Counted from the stretch's first letter, positions 7,906-16,103 are shown. The stretch is 20,391 nt of DNA from Desulfocicer vacuolatum DSM 3385 (GCA_945870015.1 CAMBQS010000016.1:1-20391), one strand, 5' to 3'. The notes: generated by a model not told the origin, from the letters alone. Program-made: numbers and translations.

Positions 7906-8619
7906 ATGTTTGAAGACGAATATAAAGTTAAGCTCGATATCTTTGAAGGCCCCATGGATCTTCTCGTTTACTTGATTCATAAGGCCAAGGTTGATATCTA
8001 TGATATTCCGATCGCCTTGATTACCGATCAGTTTCTTGAATATCTGAATTGGATGAAATCGATGAATATCGATTTTGCCGGTGATTTTTTGCTGATGGCT
8101 GCAACACTGACCCAGATCAAATCAAAAATGCTGCTGCCTTCCCATGATGAGGAGGAAGAGGAGGAAGACCCGAGAATGGAGATTGTCCGGCCGCTGTCTG
8201 AATATCTCCAGATCAAATATGCCGCAGAAGAACTTATGGATCGATCTCTTCTGGGGGAAGACACCTTTTCTCGATCTGCCGGTAAAGAAGAAGATATTCC
8301 GTCAGATCAAAGTGAGGAAATGATAAAAGTCGGGCTTTTTGAATTGATCGATGCATTTCAGGCCATACTCAATAATATCTCAGCGGAACACAAGATTGAT
8401 TTTAAGGCAGACAGAATATCGGTAAAAGACAGAATGAATGAAATTATCCATCTGCTTGAACAAAAAGGCTCTGTTGTATTTGAAGAACTGTTTATCGATA
8501 ATTATACGAAAAATAATGTGATTGTTACTTTTCTTGCAATTCTGGAGATGGCTAAAATGAATCTGATTCGAATTGCGCAACATTTACAAAGTGGAATCCT
8601 CAGACTTTTTTATCTTTGA
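7906..8619 (+). CDS. scpA: Segregation and condensation protein A
   Basis: ScpA kleisin of 237 residues. With ScpB it bridges the two heads of the SMC ATPase ring and so drives chromosome condensation and segregation. The N-terminal helical domain is classical: VKLDIFEGPMDLLVYLI, then DIYDIP and the segment DFLLMAATLTQIKSKMLLP that contacts the SMC neck. A glutamate run follows at about residue 82, the flexible acidic linker common in ScpA, and the C-terminal winged helix ends at LRLFYL. The ATG lies 16 bases after trpS; GAGGT at 7888-7892 overlaps the trpS stop and serves as ribosome site. Its stop lies 11 bases before the scpB ATG. No smc gene is in the window. Confidence 0.95.
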   Translation: MFEDEYKVKLDIFEGPMDLLVYLIHKAKVDIYDIPIALITDQFLEYLNWMKSMNIDFAGDFLLMAATLTQIKSKMLLPSHDEEEEEEDPRMEIVRPLSEYLQIKYAAEELMDRSLLGEDTFSRSAGKEEDIPSDQSEEMIKVGLFELIDAFQAILNNISAEHKIDFKADRISVKDRMNEIIHLLEQKGSVVFEELFIDNYTKNNVIVTFLAILEMAKMNLIRIAQHLQSGILRLFYL

Positions 8620-8630
8620 TACTTTTGCAC

Positions 8631-9308
8631 ATGGAAGATTTAAAAAATATTTTAGAAAGCCTGATTTTTGTTTCCAAAGATCCGCTTCCTGTCCAGGAGA
8701 TGAAAAAGATCCTTCCGGATGTTGATCTCAAGGAAATCAGAGTGGTTCTGGATGCGCTTACCCAGGAGTATGAAGAAAAAAAACGCGGTTTTTATCTGCG
8801 GGAAGTAGCCGGCGGATACCAGTTTCGCAGCCGGCCTGAATATCGAAACTGGATTTCTGCGCTCATCAAGCCAACGCCTGTTCGATTGAGCAAGGCTGCG
8901 CTGGAAACATTGGCGATTATTGCCTACAGGCAACCTATTATCCGATGTGATATCGAGCATATCCGGGGTGTTGATTCAGGAGGAATCCTCCGGATGCTGA
9001 TGGAAAAAAAACTGATTCGCGCCTTGGGCCGAAAAGATATTCCCGGCCGCCCGCTGATTTATGCGACCACGAAACAGTTTTTAGAGGTTTTTGATCTCAA
9101 GGATTTAAAAGACCTGCCTTCTCTCAAGGAAATAGAGGAGTTCGGCAAGCAGTCACAGATACTCCTTGACGAAGAATACGATGACGATACCCCTCATTCT
9201 GAAGAAACAGTTATCAAAAACACCCCTGTTGAATCCGCTGCTCACCCCCCGGATGGTTCAACTGACCCGATTTCCCCAAAAGATTTATCGGATATGAATG
9301 AAACCTAA
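8631..9308 (+). CDS. scpB: Segregation and condensation protein B
   Basis: ScpB, 225 residues from the ATG at 8631; a TTG at 8616 that overlaps the scpA stop is an alternative. Two winged-helix domains are visible. The first opens with EDLKNILESLIFVSKDPL. The second carries the family hallmark LSKAALETLAIIAYRQPI, followed by IRGVDSGGILRMLMEKKLI and GRPLIYATTKQFLEVFDL. The protein dimerises and binds the ScpA linker in the SMC complex. About 50 residues at the end are acidic and proline-rich with no domain (EEYDDDTPHSEE, later DGSTDPISPKD), a longer tail than the compact ScpB core. It closes the operon. No convincing terminator separates it from the opposing PocR gene 44 bases on. Confidence 0.94.
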   Translation: MEDLKNILESLIFVSKDPLPVQEMKKILPDVDLKEIRVVLDALTQEYEEKKRGFYLREVAGGYQFRSRPEYRNWISALIKPTPVRLSKAALETLAIIAYRQPIIRCDIEHIRGVDSGGILRMLMEKKLIRALGRKDIPGRPLIYATTKQFLEVFDLKDLKDLPSLKEIEEFGKQSQILLDEEYDDDTPHSEETVIKNTPVESAAHPPDGSTDPISPKDLSDMNET

Positions 9309-9352
9309 CCATTATAGACAATTGCAATTCCTTTATTTTTAAACGTTACCTG

Positions 9353-9868
9353 TCAGGACTTTTCAGCCTCATACCTTTCAACAATCAACTCCACCCTCTT
9401 CCGGATCTCTTCGGCCAGATTACGGATATCCAGCATTGATATTTTCCCAATATCATTGGACAGCGCCTCCACCTCTTCTTCATCTATACCAATTGTCCGG
9501 TTTACCATGAATGAATCCACCTCTCCTTCTTCAAGCAGCAAACCGCATGCACCAACACTTCCCAGAAACGTCTCTTTCATAATAATGGGAACAACCAGTT
9601 TGACAAGCCCGGCATCACACTCTTCAATCACCGGTACTTTTGTTTGAAAAGCCTGGGCAGCGATATTCATGTGTGCCACCGCACAGATAAAAGCCTGTCC
9701 TTTATCACTGGCTTTTATCACCGGGCACAGCCGGTTCACCCATTCCTTGTTGTTGGATATCCGGATGCCCTCTGTATTGAAAACACTTACATCCAGACCG
9801 GATTTTGCATTCCACTCCTTTTCAAACAGTATCCATTGTTCTAAAGGCAATAAATCCTTTACATTCAT
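9353..9868 (-). CDS. Stand-alone PocR-domain sensory protein
   Basis: A 171-residue cytoplasmic protein that is nearly all one PocR-type ligand-binding domain (the domain named from the PocR regulator of propanediol use and found widely in anaerobes). Family features seen are a short helix DLLPLEQWILFEKEWNAKSG, the NTEGIRIS turn, and cysteines C48, C62 and C84 in the contexts LCPVIKAS, FICAVAHMNIAA and EECDAGLVKL. PIIMKETFLGSVGACG follows, with C108. The tail is a charged helix. There is no DNA-binding or kinase domain, so it would act through a partner or simply bind a ligand. Start chosen at the ATG at 9868 because AAAGGA lies 7 bases upstream; a TTG nine codons earlier has no such site. 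It is monocistronic and divergent from the 84-aa gene. The ligand is unknown; the cysteines could hold a metal or cluster. Confidence 0.8.
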   Translation of the reverse strand: MNVKDLLPLEQWILFEKEWNAKSGLDVSVFNTEGIRISNNKEWVNRLCPVIKASDKGQAFICAVAHMNIAAQAFQTKVPVIEECDAGLVKLVVPIIMKETFLGSVGACGLLLEEGEVDSFMVNRTIGIDEEEVEALSNDIGKISMLDIRNLAEEIRKRVELIVERYEAEKS

Positions 9869-9905
9869 AATATATTCCTTTCGATTCAGACTCAATATAC
9901 AAAGG

Positions 9906-9934
9906 TTGACCTTCTGTTTTCAATCCATTATGAT
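9906..9934 (+). promoter_or_regulatory. Near-consensus sigma-70 promoter
   Basis: TTGACC (9906-9911; 5 of 6) and TATGAT (9929-9934; 5 of 6) are separated by exactly 17 bases. The predicted start is near 9941, about 38 bases before the ATG of the 84-aa gene. It is among the best-matching promoters in the window and would drive the small gene together with the M29 aminopeptidase. Confidence 0.6.
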
Positions 9935-9978
9935 CTTCAAAATTTTTTATACATTAACATGAAACCCGAGAGAAACCA

Positions 9979-10233
9979 ATGACACACCACACACATGAAT
10001 TTGTTGAAACCTATGACGGCTTTTTGGGTTTTGGACTGAGCCGTGAAACCGATGAAAATACCGTAATCTGCTATCTGCAAAAATTTTCGGATGATCAACT
10101 GATCCGGCATATGGTAAAACAGATGACCGACAAAGACCTTGAAAAAGTGTTTGAGATGATCAGTCAATTATTAAAAACCTACTTGTCTGAACCGGAATAT
10201 CATCGGCTCTTTCTCAAAGACGATCATCCGTAA
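9979..10233 (+). CDS. Small conserved-looking cytoplasmic protein, unknown function
   Basis: An 84-residue soluble protein without signal peptide or membrane segment. Its first half contains a GFLGFGLSRETDENTVICYLQKF stretch that may form a beta strand and turn, and the second half is two amphipathic helices (DDQLIRHMVKQMTDKDLEKVF and MISQLLKTYL). It has one cysteine and no catalytic motif I recognise. The ATG follows GAGAG in a well-placed ribosome site, and a near-consensus promoter lies 45 bases upstream, so I take it as a real gene. The M29 aminopeptidase starts 57 bases after it with its own ribosome site, so the two are probably co-transcribed. I do not assign a function. Confidence 0.7.
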   Translation: MTHHTHEFVETYDGFLGFGLSRETDENTVICYLQKFSDDQLIRHMVKQMTDKDLEKVFEMISQLLKTYLSEPEYHRLFLKDDHP

Positions 10234-10290
10234 GCGTTGACAAGCAATATCCATCGAACCGGTAACTATCTATCGAAAAAAGGATCATCC

Positions 10291-11490
10291 ATGCTTACGG
10301 AAACCCACCTGGATCGTTATGCAGAAATCCTGTTATGGGGGTTGGAAATATCCAGAACAGGCAAAACAAAACAAAATGATATTGTACTGGTTCGATACCA
10401 CCTTCCGGCAATACGACTCGCAGAAGTACTGCATGCCAAGCTTTTATCCAAAAGACGAAACCCGGTTCTCCGAATAGTGCAGACCCCAACCATGGAAAAG
10501 CAATTTTATGAACTGGCCAACCAGACTCAACTATCCTTCCTTTCTCCAGGGGAGGAGGTCTTTGCGAATAACCTTAATGGAAATATCTTTTTACATGCCC
10601 CGGAATCCATAACCCATTTAAGCAATATTGATCCTGAAAAAATCGGAAAGACTGCAATCCATCAAAAAAAAATAAAAGATATTTTGACTCAAAGAGAAGA
10701 AAAAGGACTGTTTAGCTGGACCTTGTGTGTATATCCCACAGAAACATTGGCGAACCATGCGAACCTGCCGCTGCCGGAATATGAAAAACAGATTATCAAT
10801 GCCTGTTTTTTAAACAGCAAAAATCCAATTTCTCACTGGAAGGAAATATATAAACAGATCGCGTCCATCAAAAAATGGCTGAACAACTTAAAAATCCAGG
10901 AGCTTCATATCCAGTCACAACACACTGATCTTGTGGTAACTCCTGGAACAAACCGGAGATGGCTTGGTTTGTCCGGCCATAATATACCGAGTTTCGAAAT
11001 TTTTATTTCCCCGGACTGGAGAGGAACAACCGGAAAATACTATGCAGATCAGCCCTCGTTCCGGAATGGAAATTACGTGAAAGGAATACAGATTGAATTT
11101 CAAAAAGGAAAAGCGGTCACGATTCAAGCTGAACAGGGCGAAGCCTTTGTTCGAAAACAACTTGCAATAGATGAAGGTGCCAATAAAATCGGAGAGTTTT
11201 CCCTCACAGATACCCGATTCTCTAAAATCAACCAGTTCATGGCCAACACCCTCTTTGATGAAAACTATGGCGGAAAATATGGCAACTGTCACATTGCTTT
11301 GGGTTCATCCTATTCCAACTCCTTTACCGGCGATCCTTCCCGCCTGACCAGATCAACGAAAACCCAATTGGGTTTTAATGACTCCGCCCTTCACTGGGAC
11401 ATTGTAAATACAGAAAAAAAACAAGTTGTTGCAAAGCTATCCTCCGGCAAAAAAGTGATCATTTATGAAAATGGCCGGTTTATCAAGTGA
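10291..11490 (+). CDS. M29-family metallo-aminopeptidase
   Basis: A 399-residue protein of peptidase family M29 (AmpS/AmpT/PepS type), cytoplasmic aminopeptidases that use two divalent metal ions. The expected ligands line up in order and spacing: E236 in PSFEIF, E302 in GEFSLTD, H334 in CHIALG, and H368 with D370 in HWD. The 66-residue gap between the two glutamates equals that in AmpT as I recall it. Family signatures also include the TLFDENYGGKYGNCHIALG segment. The N-terminal domain (1-200) is more divergent. Start is the ATG at 10291 because AAAAGGA lies just before it; a TTG 18 codons earlier is in frame but unlikely. It follows the 84-aa gene and likely shares its promoter. Role inferred: trimming of peptides from protein turnover. 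Confidence 0.9.
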   Translation: MLTETHLDRYAEILLWGLEISRTGKTKQNDIVLVRYHLPAIRLAEVLHAKLLSKRRNPVLRIVQTPTMEKQFYELANQTQLSFLSPGEEVFANNLNGNIFLHAPESITHLSNIDPEKIGKTAIHQKKIKDILTQREEKGLFSWTLCVYPTETLANHANLPLPEYEKQIINACFLNSKNPISHWKEIYKQIASIKKWLNNLKIQELHIQSQHTDLVVTPGTNRRWLGLSGHNIPSFEIFISPDWRGTTGKYYADQPSFRNGNYVKGIQIEFQKGKAVTIQAEQGEAFVRKQLAIDEGANKIGEFSLTDTRFSKINQFMANTLFDENYGGKYGNCHIALGSSYSNSFTGDPSRLTRSTKTQLGFNDSALHWDIVNTEKKQVVAKLSSGKKVIIYENGRFIK

Positions 11491-11609
11491 TCTATCCTTT
11501 CCAGAACCCTGTATCTAATGATTTTCCTATAAATATTGGCCCGATTATTGCTTTTTATCTTCATAGATTTTCTTCATTGATTTTCAGTTTTTAATAGGAG
11601 ATTGGAAAA

Positions 11610-12017
11610 TTGCAAGATTCTTCAAACATCCTGCTGTATACCGCCCCTTCTCATCGGGTCGCAATCAAATTAAAAAATACCATTCAGTCCATTTCCATGG
11701 AGAACAACCTCCTTGTTGTGACAAACATGAGAGCGCTGTCTGAAATTCTTCATAAACCCTTGAACAGGGTGGATGCCGCCGTAATCTTCCGTGCAACGAG
11801 AAAAGGTCTGATCAACCTGCTGAGCTTCCGGGATGAGCTTCTTCGCCTTCCTGTCATTCTTATTTTGCCGGATCAAAAAAATGAAACCATTGCAAACGGC
11901 CATTCACTTCGGCCCAGGTTTCTTAGCTACATGGACAGTGATTTCTCGGATGTCCGGGATGTGCTTCAAAAAATCCTGAACAAACAACACCCACTCAATT
12001 ATTATAAGTTTTCGTAA
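11610..12017 (+). CDS. Degenerate receiver-like domain protein (TTG start)
   Basis: A 135-residue soluble protein starting at TTG, supported by AGGAG at 11596-11600 with 9-base spacing; no in-frame ATG fits better. The pattern of five short strands (NILLYTA, NLLVVTN, AAVIFRA, PVILILPD, RFLSYMD) alternating with helices matches a CheY-like receiver fold. The phosphorylation site is absent: TAP stands where the acidic pair follows strand 1, F60-R61 occupy the place of the acceptor aspartate after strand 3, and there is no lysine after strand 5. It could be a phosphorylation-independent signalling adaptor. The family call is my inference from the secondary-structure pattern, not a recognised motif. 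It is alone between the aminopeptidase (119-base gap) and the opposing manA. Confidence 0.65.
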   Translation: MQDSSNILLYTAPSHRVAIKLKNTIQSISMENNLLVVTNMRALSEILHKPLNRVDAAVIFRATRKGLINLLSFRDELLRLPVILILPDQKNETIANGHSLRPRFLSYMDSDFSDVRDVLQKILNKQHPLNYYKFS

Positions 12018-12154
12018 TCAAAAAACAAAATTTTAACTGACATCCGGGGGGAAATGAATAAAATCACGGTTGATTTTCATGTTGGAAAAATGACGATGGC
12101 GACATTAAAATGACAACTTGCTGTAATACATTATGAAAATATTCGGACCAATCG

Positions 12155-12170
12155 ATTTCGCCTGCGAAAT
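12155..12170. repeat. Short perfect inverted repeat in the gap before manA stop
   Basis: ATTTCGC (12155-12161), two bases, then GCGAAAT (12164-12170) form a perfect dyad in the 167-base gap between two converging genes. Neither side is followed by a T-run, so it is a weak transcription-end hairpin or chance. A 19-codon open frame nearby (ATG at 12054) has a G-rich tract only two bases from its start and no recognisable product; I do not call it a gene. Confidence 0.3.
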
Positions 12171-12184
12171 ATTATAACCATATT

Positions 12185-13414
12185 TCATGATCCGGATGAG
12201 ATTTCCACACCATCCGGAACACCGGCCTTATAAAAAACACCCTGGCCCGCCATTTGATACTGGGATGCTCTTGCAGGAATGATCACGGATTGTCCTCTGG
12301 AAAGAAATACCTGTTTTTCTTTTTTCATGTCCATGAGCATTGCGCTGCCGTCCACACAGATCATGATCTCGACACTTCTTTTCTTTTTGCTCAGAAAGGA
12401 TGTCTCCTGTCGAAGTGTAATAACCGACAGAACAAACTCCTCTGCCCAGGTTGGATATGCCTTCTCGCATTGCCCTATTGAAACAGGTTCCAGTATCTCC
12501 AGTTTTTTTTCCTCAAACCGCAAAATATTAACCAGCTCCGATATATCAACGTGCTTCGGTGTCAGCCCCCCCCTGAGAACATTATCTGAGTTGGCCATCA
12601 ATTCAATTCCCAACCCGCTGAGATACGCATGCAGCTCCCCGGAAAAAAGAAACAACGCCTGTCCAGGCTGAAGGCAGATCAGATTTAAAAAAACCGGAGA
12701 AAGAATACCTGCATCAAAGCCATACTCTTCGTGCAAGTTCAAAATCCATTTAAAAACCGGATCTTGAGAAGCGTAAATTCTTGCCTGCGTAACAACTTTG
12801 TGCAATCCGCTTTCCCGGTCTGCGGGGGATAATGTCATCAGTTTCTGAAAAAACACCCGGATCCCCTCGCCCCCCTCTTTTTTTTTCAACTCTTTTATTG
12901 ACGGTTCAATTTCCGGTGTTTGAATCTTTGAAAACAAGGACTGCATTTCGGATATGGGTCGAAAACCGCAGAGCGCCCAATATGGAGTCAACGCACAAAT
13001 ACACTCCGGCTTGTGATGATTATCCCGATAATTCCGGTTTTTGGCATCAAGCGGTATTTCCTGTAAATTTTCTCTTTCAAAACCGGCAATAGCCTGTTGC
13101 AAACTTGGATGGGCCTGAATCGACAACGGCTTTTCAGCGGCTAAAATTTTAAACAGATAGGGAAGCTTGTTTGAATATCTGCCGGCAACATCCGCCCCAA
13201 GGATTTCATCTGGATAGATTGAAATAAGCCGGTCAAGTGGTTGCCACTCTCCCTTGAAGTTTACCAGAGAAGGTGCTTTGGGATGCGCTCCCATCCAAAG
13301 CTCTGCCTGTGGTTTTTCAGATGGAGAGGTCTCTCCGACAAGATTGGAAATAAGCGTTCGGGAGCCCCATGCATACTCCTGAATTGTATTTTTCAACAAG
13401 CAGATCTGATCCAT
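12185..13414 (-). CDS. manA: Mannose-6-phosphate isomerase, class I
   Basis: A 409-residue type I phosphomannose isomerase that interconverts fructose 6-phosphate and mannose 6-phosphate and so links glycolysis with mannose supply for polysaccharide or LPS. The zinc ligands are in place: Q100 and H102 in SIQAHPS, E137 in HHKPE, and H262 in GELHAYL. AELWMGAHP and YLFKILAAEKPLSIQAHP are further family signatures. The C-terminal cupin half (about 300-409) is complete. Length is slightly above the 391 residues of E. coli ManA. The ATG at 13414 is preceded by AAAGGAG at ideal spacing. It is monocistronic, facing the 135-aa gene, with the response regulator divergent upstream. Confidence 0.95.
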   Translation of the reverse strand: MDQICLLKNTIQEYAWGSRTLISNLVGETSPSEKPQAELWMGAHPKAPSLVNFKGEWQPLDRLISIYPDEILGADVAGRYSNKLPYLFKILAAEKPLSIQAHPSLQQAIAGFERENLQEIPLDAKNRNYRDNHHKPECICALTPYWALCGFRPISEMQSLFSKIQTPEIEPSIKELKKKEGGEGIRVFFQKLMTLSPADRESGLHKVVTQARIYASQDPVFKWILNLHEEYGFDAGILSPVFLNLICLQPGQALFLFSGELHAYLSGLGIELMANSDNVLRGGLTPKHVDISELVNILRFEEKKLEILEPVSIGQCEKAYPTWAEEFVLSVITLRQETSFLSKKKRSVEIMICVDGSAMLMDMKKEKQVFLSRGQSVIIPARASQYQMAGQGVFYKAGVPDGVEISSGS

Positions 13415-13562
13415 TCTGTCTCCTTTCTATTGACTGGATTCCATACCATAGTCTTTCATGGCAGACAATTCATTAAGCAATGCGTCCACGATTCCCGGAA
13501 ATGAAGGACTTTCTCAAAGGATATTGAAATTCTGCCGGCGGCATATATTTTCGGTTGAATAT

Positions 13563-13591
13563 AACATATCTTTATGGCATATTTATCACAA
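13563..13591 (-). promoter_or_regulatory. Weak candidate promoter for manA
   Basis: On the minus strand TTGTGA (13591-13586; 4 of 6) and TATGTT (13568-13563; 4 of 6) are 17 bases apart in an AT-rich stretch. This would give a leader of about 140 bases before manA. The remainder of the 287-base gap to the response regulator shows no other recognisable element. Confidence 0.3.
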
Positions 13592-13701
13592 CGGATTAAC
13601 CAACTGGATAAATGAATTCCCCTTTCTCCTACAGCGAAGTCAACACCACTGAATATTGAAAAAACTGGTTATCCCTCAAAAAAACCACAAGAGGGGGCAA
13701 C

Positions 13702-14169
13702 ATGTCGGATGGACTGGATGTTATCATTGTTGATGATGATACGGCTGCATGTGAATCGATTGCAGATATTGTCAACCGATTTTACACCTGGGGCAATGTT
13801 TTTGTTTTCACCGATGATGAAGAAGCCACCCTGTATGGCCTGAACAGGGAAAGCAGCATTGCGATTTTTGTGGTGGATGTATTCTTGAAAGACAAGAGCG
13901 GCTTTTTATTTCTGGATACGCTCAGCAGCAAATTCAAGACAATTCATGACGATACGGTAATGATCACTGGAAATGCCAATAATGATGTGGTGGATATGTG
14001 TGTTGCATCCGGAATCAATCACCTGCTGGAAAAACCCATGAGACCCTATGTGCTCCAGTTGGCAATTCGATCCATTGCTTCCAAATATATGACCTTTGCA
14101 AACAGGCTTCTCAACAACAGTGAATTTCTAATCGAATGCAACAGAATGATCGGATCGCTGAACTGTTGA
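13702..14169 (+). CDS. Single-domain response regulator (receiver only)
   Basis: A 155-residue CheY-like receiver. The phosphorylation machinery is intact: D11-D13 acidic cluster after strand 1 (VIIVDDDT), acceptor D59 in VVDVFLKDKSG, T89 in VMITGNA and K111 in EKPMRP. A helical extension of about 35 residues follows the receiver and has no DNA-binding motif. It would act through protein contacts or as a phosphotransfer intermediate. The ATG follows a GAGGGGG ribosome site (13691-13697). No kinase gene is adjacent: the neighbours are manA (divergent) and an ABC-F gene (convergent). An acidic DDEEATLYGLNRE segment at 38-50 and FANRLLNNSEFL in the tail are distinctive. Partner unknown. Confidence 0.9.
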   Translation: MSDGLDVIIVDDDTAACESIADIVNRFYTWGNVFVFTDDEEATLYGLNRESSIAIFVVDVFLKDKSGFLFLDTLSSKFKTIHDDTVMITGNANNDVVDMCVASGINHLLEKPMRPYVLQLAIRSIASKYMTFANRLLNNSEFLIECNRMIGSLNC

Positions 14170-14210
14170 ATGGATGAATCTGGATGGTTTGGGTTCCGGT
14201 TCCGGCCAAA

Positions 14211-16091
14211 TCAGGTTTTGCTTTCCAACTGCTCCCATCGGGCAAAGGCTTCTTCAAGCATTTGTTCCAGCGCCTCTGCTCTTTCTTTTATGGACAGAAT
14301 TTCCGCTCCTTCTTTCTGATAAAAGTTGGGGTCAGACATGACATCATACAGCATGGCCTGCTCTTTTTCCAACGTCTCGATTTTTCCAGGCAGGGAGTTC
14401 AATTCACGCTGTTCATTAAAGCTGAGTTTTTTCGCAAATTTTTTCGTATTTGCCGGTTTTTTCGCCAAAAGCCCCTGTTTTTCCACAGATATTACCGATG
14501 ATCGTTGGGCAATCCAGTCGTCATAACCACCTACATATTCGGTAACCTTCCCCATCTCTTCAAAAACCATTGTGCTGGTAACCACATTGTTCAAAAATGT
14601 CCGGTCATGGCTGATCAACAAAAGCGTACCCGCATAGTTTAAAAGCAGGTCCTCCAATAATTCGAGTGTTTCCATATCCAGATCATTGGTCGGTTCATCC
14701 ATCACCAGAACATTCGACTCTTTTGCAAACAGAGCGGCCAATAGAAGCCGGTTTCTTTCACCACCGGAAAGCGTGCGAACCGGACTTCGGGCCCGGTCCG
14801 GTGTAAACAGAAAATCCTGAAGATAACCGATTACATGCCTTGGCTTCTGATTCACGATGATCATATCATTTCCATTGCAGATATTGTCCTGAACCGTCTT
14901 GTTTTCATCCAGCCGGGCACGAAGCTGATCAAAGTAGGCCACATGAACCCGTGCACCCAGCCGAAGCGTTCCATGAGTTGGCGGAATCTCTCCCAGCAAA
15001 ATTTTTAAAAGTGTGGTTTTCCCAACCCCGTTTGGCCCGATGATCCCTACCTTGTCCCCCCGCAGTATGGTGGTTGAAAAATCCCGTACAATATCCCGTC
15101 CATCCCATTGAAAGACAATCTGTTCCGCTTCAATAACCAGCTTTCCGCTTTTTTCCGCTTCCTGGGCATTCAGTCTGACGGATCCGATCTGATATCTTCG
15201 TTGTTTTCTGAGTTCACGCATTTTTTCAAGTTCCCGAACCCGGCCTTCATTGCGTGTCCGGCGGGCCTTGACTCCCTGTCGGATCCACTTTTCCTCTTTT
15301 GCAAGTTTTTTATCAAATGTCGCATTCTGCTTTTCTTCAGAAGATATATCCGACTCTTTTCTTTTTAAATACGTTTCATAATTACATTTCCAGTGAAACA
15401 GGCTGCCTCGATCCATCTCAATGATTCTGGTTGCAAGTTTTTTTAAAAACATCCGGTCATGGGTAACAAATAAAAGCGTGCCGCTGTAACTCGCCAGGTA
15501 TTCTTCCAGATATTCAATGGCACGGATATCCAGATGGTTTGTCGGTTCGTCCAGCAGCAGCAGGTCCGGATCCGACACCAGGGCTTTTGCCAACAGTACT
15601 CTTCGTTTCAACCCAGCGGAAAGATGATCAAAAACAGCATTTGGTTCCAGCGAGAGCCTGGTGACAACCTGGTTCACCTTCTGCTCCATTTTCCATCCAT
15701 CAGTTTCATCAAGGGTTTGCTGAAAGTCTTCCAGTTTTCTAAACAATGAGGGATCTTCATTCCGTGAAATCAGTTGACTGGTCTGATAAAACTTGGAAAG
15801 GGTGTTTGCTGCATCTCCATACCCACCGGCCACAACATCAAAAACACGGCCCCTGATTTCTTCCGGAACCTCTTGCGACAGGCAGGCCCGTCGAATCCCT
15901 TGACTGATGCCTACCGAACCATGATCCGGGGAAATCTCTCCCATGAGTATCTTGATCAAAGTGGATTTACCTTCACCATTTCGACCAATCAGGCTGATCC
16001 GCTCTCCCTGCTCGATCTGCAGGTTGATATTTTCCAGCAGCAACGGGCCGCCATATCCCATGCTGACATTTTTCAGGTTCATCAGAATCAT
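14211..16091 (-). CDS. ABC-F family ATPase, Uup-like
   Basis: A 626-residue soluble protein with two ABC ATPase cassettes in tandem and no membrane domain, as in ABC-F translation factors that act at the ribosomal E site. Cassette 1 has Walker A GRNGEGKST (36-44), signature LSAGLKRR and Walker B with LLLLDEPTNHLD. Cassette 2 has GPNGVGKTT, LSGGERNR and VLVMDEPTNDLD. A charged interdomain linker (GVKARRTRNEGRVRELEKMRELRKQ) and a C-terminal coiled coil starting near RELNSLPGKIETLEKEQ give the length of Uup rather than EttA. The first signature has A in place of the second G, a mild change for this site. Start: ATG at 16091, with another at 16082; neither has a clear ribosome site. It lies 12 bases after ychJ, so translation may be coupled. 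Confidence 0.92.
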   Translation of the reverse strand: MILMNLKNVSMGYGGPLLLENINLQIEQGERISLIGRNGEGKSTLIKILMGEISPDHGSVGISQGIRRACLSQEVPEEIRGRVFDVVAGGYGDAANTLSKFYQTSQLISRNEDPSLFRKLEDFQQTLDETDGWKMEQKVNQVVTRLSLEPNAVFDHLSAGLKRRVLLAKALVSDPDLLLLDEPTNHLDIRAIEYLEEYLASYSGTLLFVTHDRMFLKKLATRIIEMDRGSLFHWKCNYETYLKRKESDISSEEKQNATFDKKLAKEEKWIRQGVKARRTRNEGRVRELEKMRELRKQRRYQIGSVRLNAQEAEKSGKLVIEAEQIVFQWDGRDIVRDFSTTILRGDKVGIIGPNGVGKTTLLKILLGEIPPTHGTLRLGARVHVAYFDQLRARLDENKTVQDNICNGNDMIIVNQKPRHVIGYLQDFLFTPDRARSPVRTLSGGERNRLLLAALFAKESNVLVMDEPTNDLDMETLELLEDLLLNYAGTLLLISHDRTFLNNVVTSTMVFEEMGKVTEYVGGYDDWIAQRSSVISVEKQGLLAKKPANTKKFAKKLSFNEQRELNSLPGKIETLEKEQAMLYDVMSDPNFYQKEGAEILSIKERAEALEQMLEEAFARWEQLESKT

Positions 16092-16103
16092 AGACTGGTT
16101 CTT

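Noticed and set aside
8028..8264. Serine-rich antisense open frame inside scpA
   Set aside because: It is the reverse reading of the glutamate codon run in scpA, with no ribosome site; a shadow frame.
8616..8630. TTG start for scpB overlapping the scpA stop
   Set aside because: It would give translational coupling, but the ATG at 8631 aligns with the usual ScpB N-terminus and the five extra residues (ILLH-type) add no family sequence; neither start has a clear ribosome site, so I kept the ATG.
12054..12113. 19-codon open frame with a G-rich tract before it
   Set aside because: The G-tract is only two bases from the ATG, too close for normal initiation, and the peptide resembles nothing I know.
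13415..13560. Short leftward frames in the manA leader (for example a 23-codon frame starting MPPAEF)
   Set aside because: No ribosome site and no repeated regulatory codons that would suggest a leader peptide; probably chance.
14188..14210. TTTGG/CCAAA arms around a GGTTCCGGTTCCGG repeat between two converging genes
   Set aside because: Only a 5-bp stem with mismatches inside and no T-run; not a convincing terminator.
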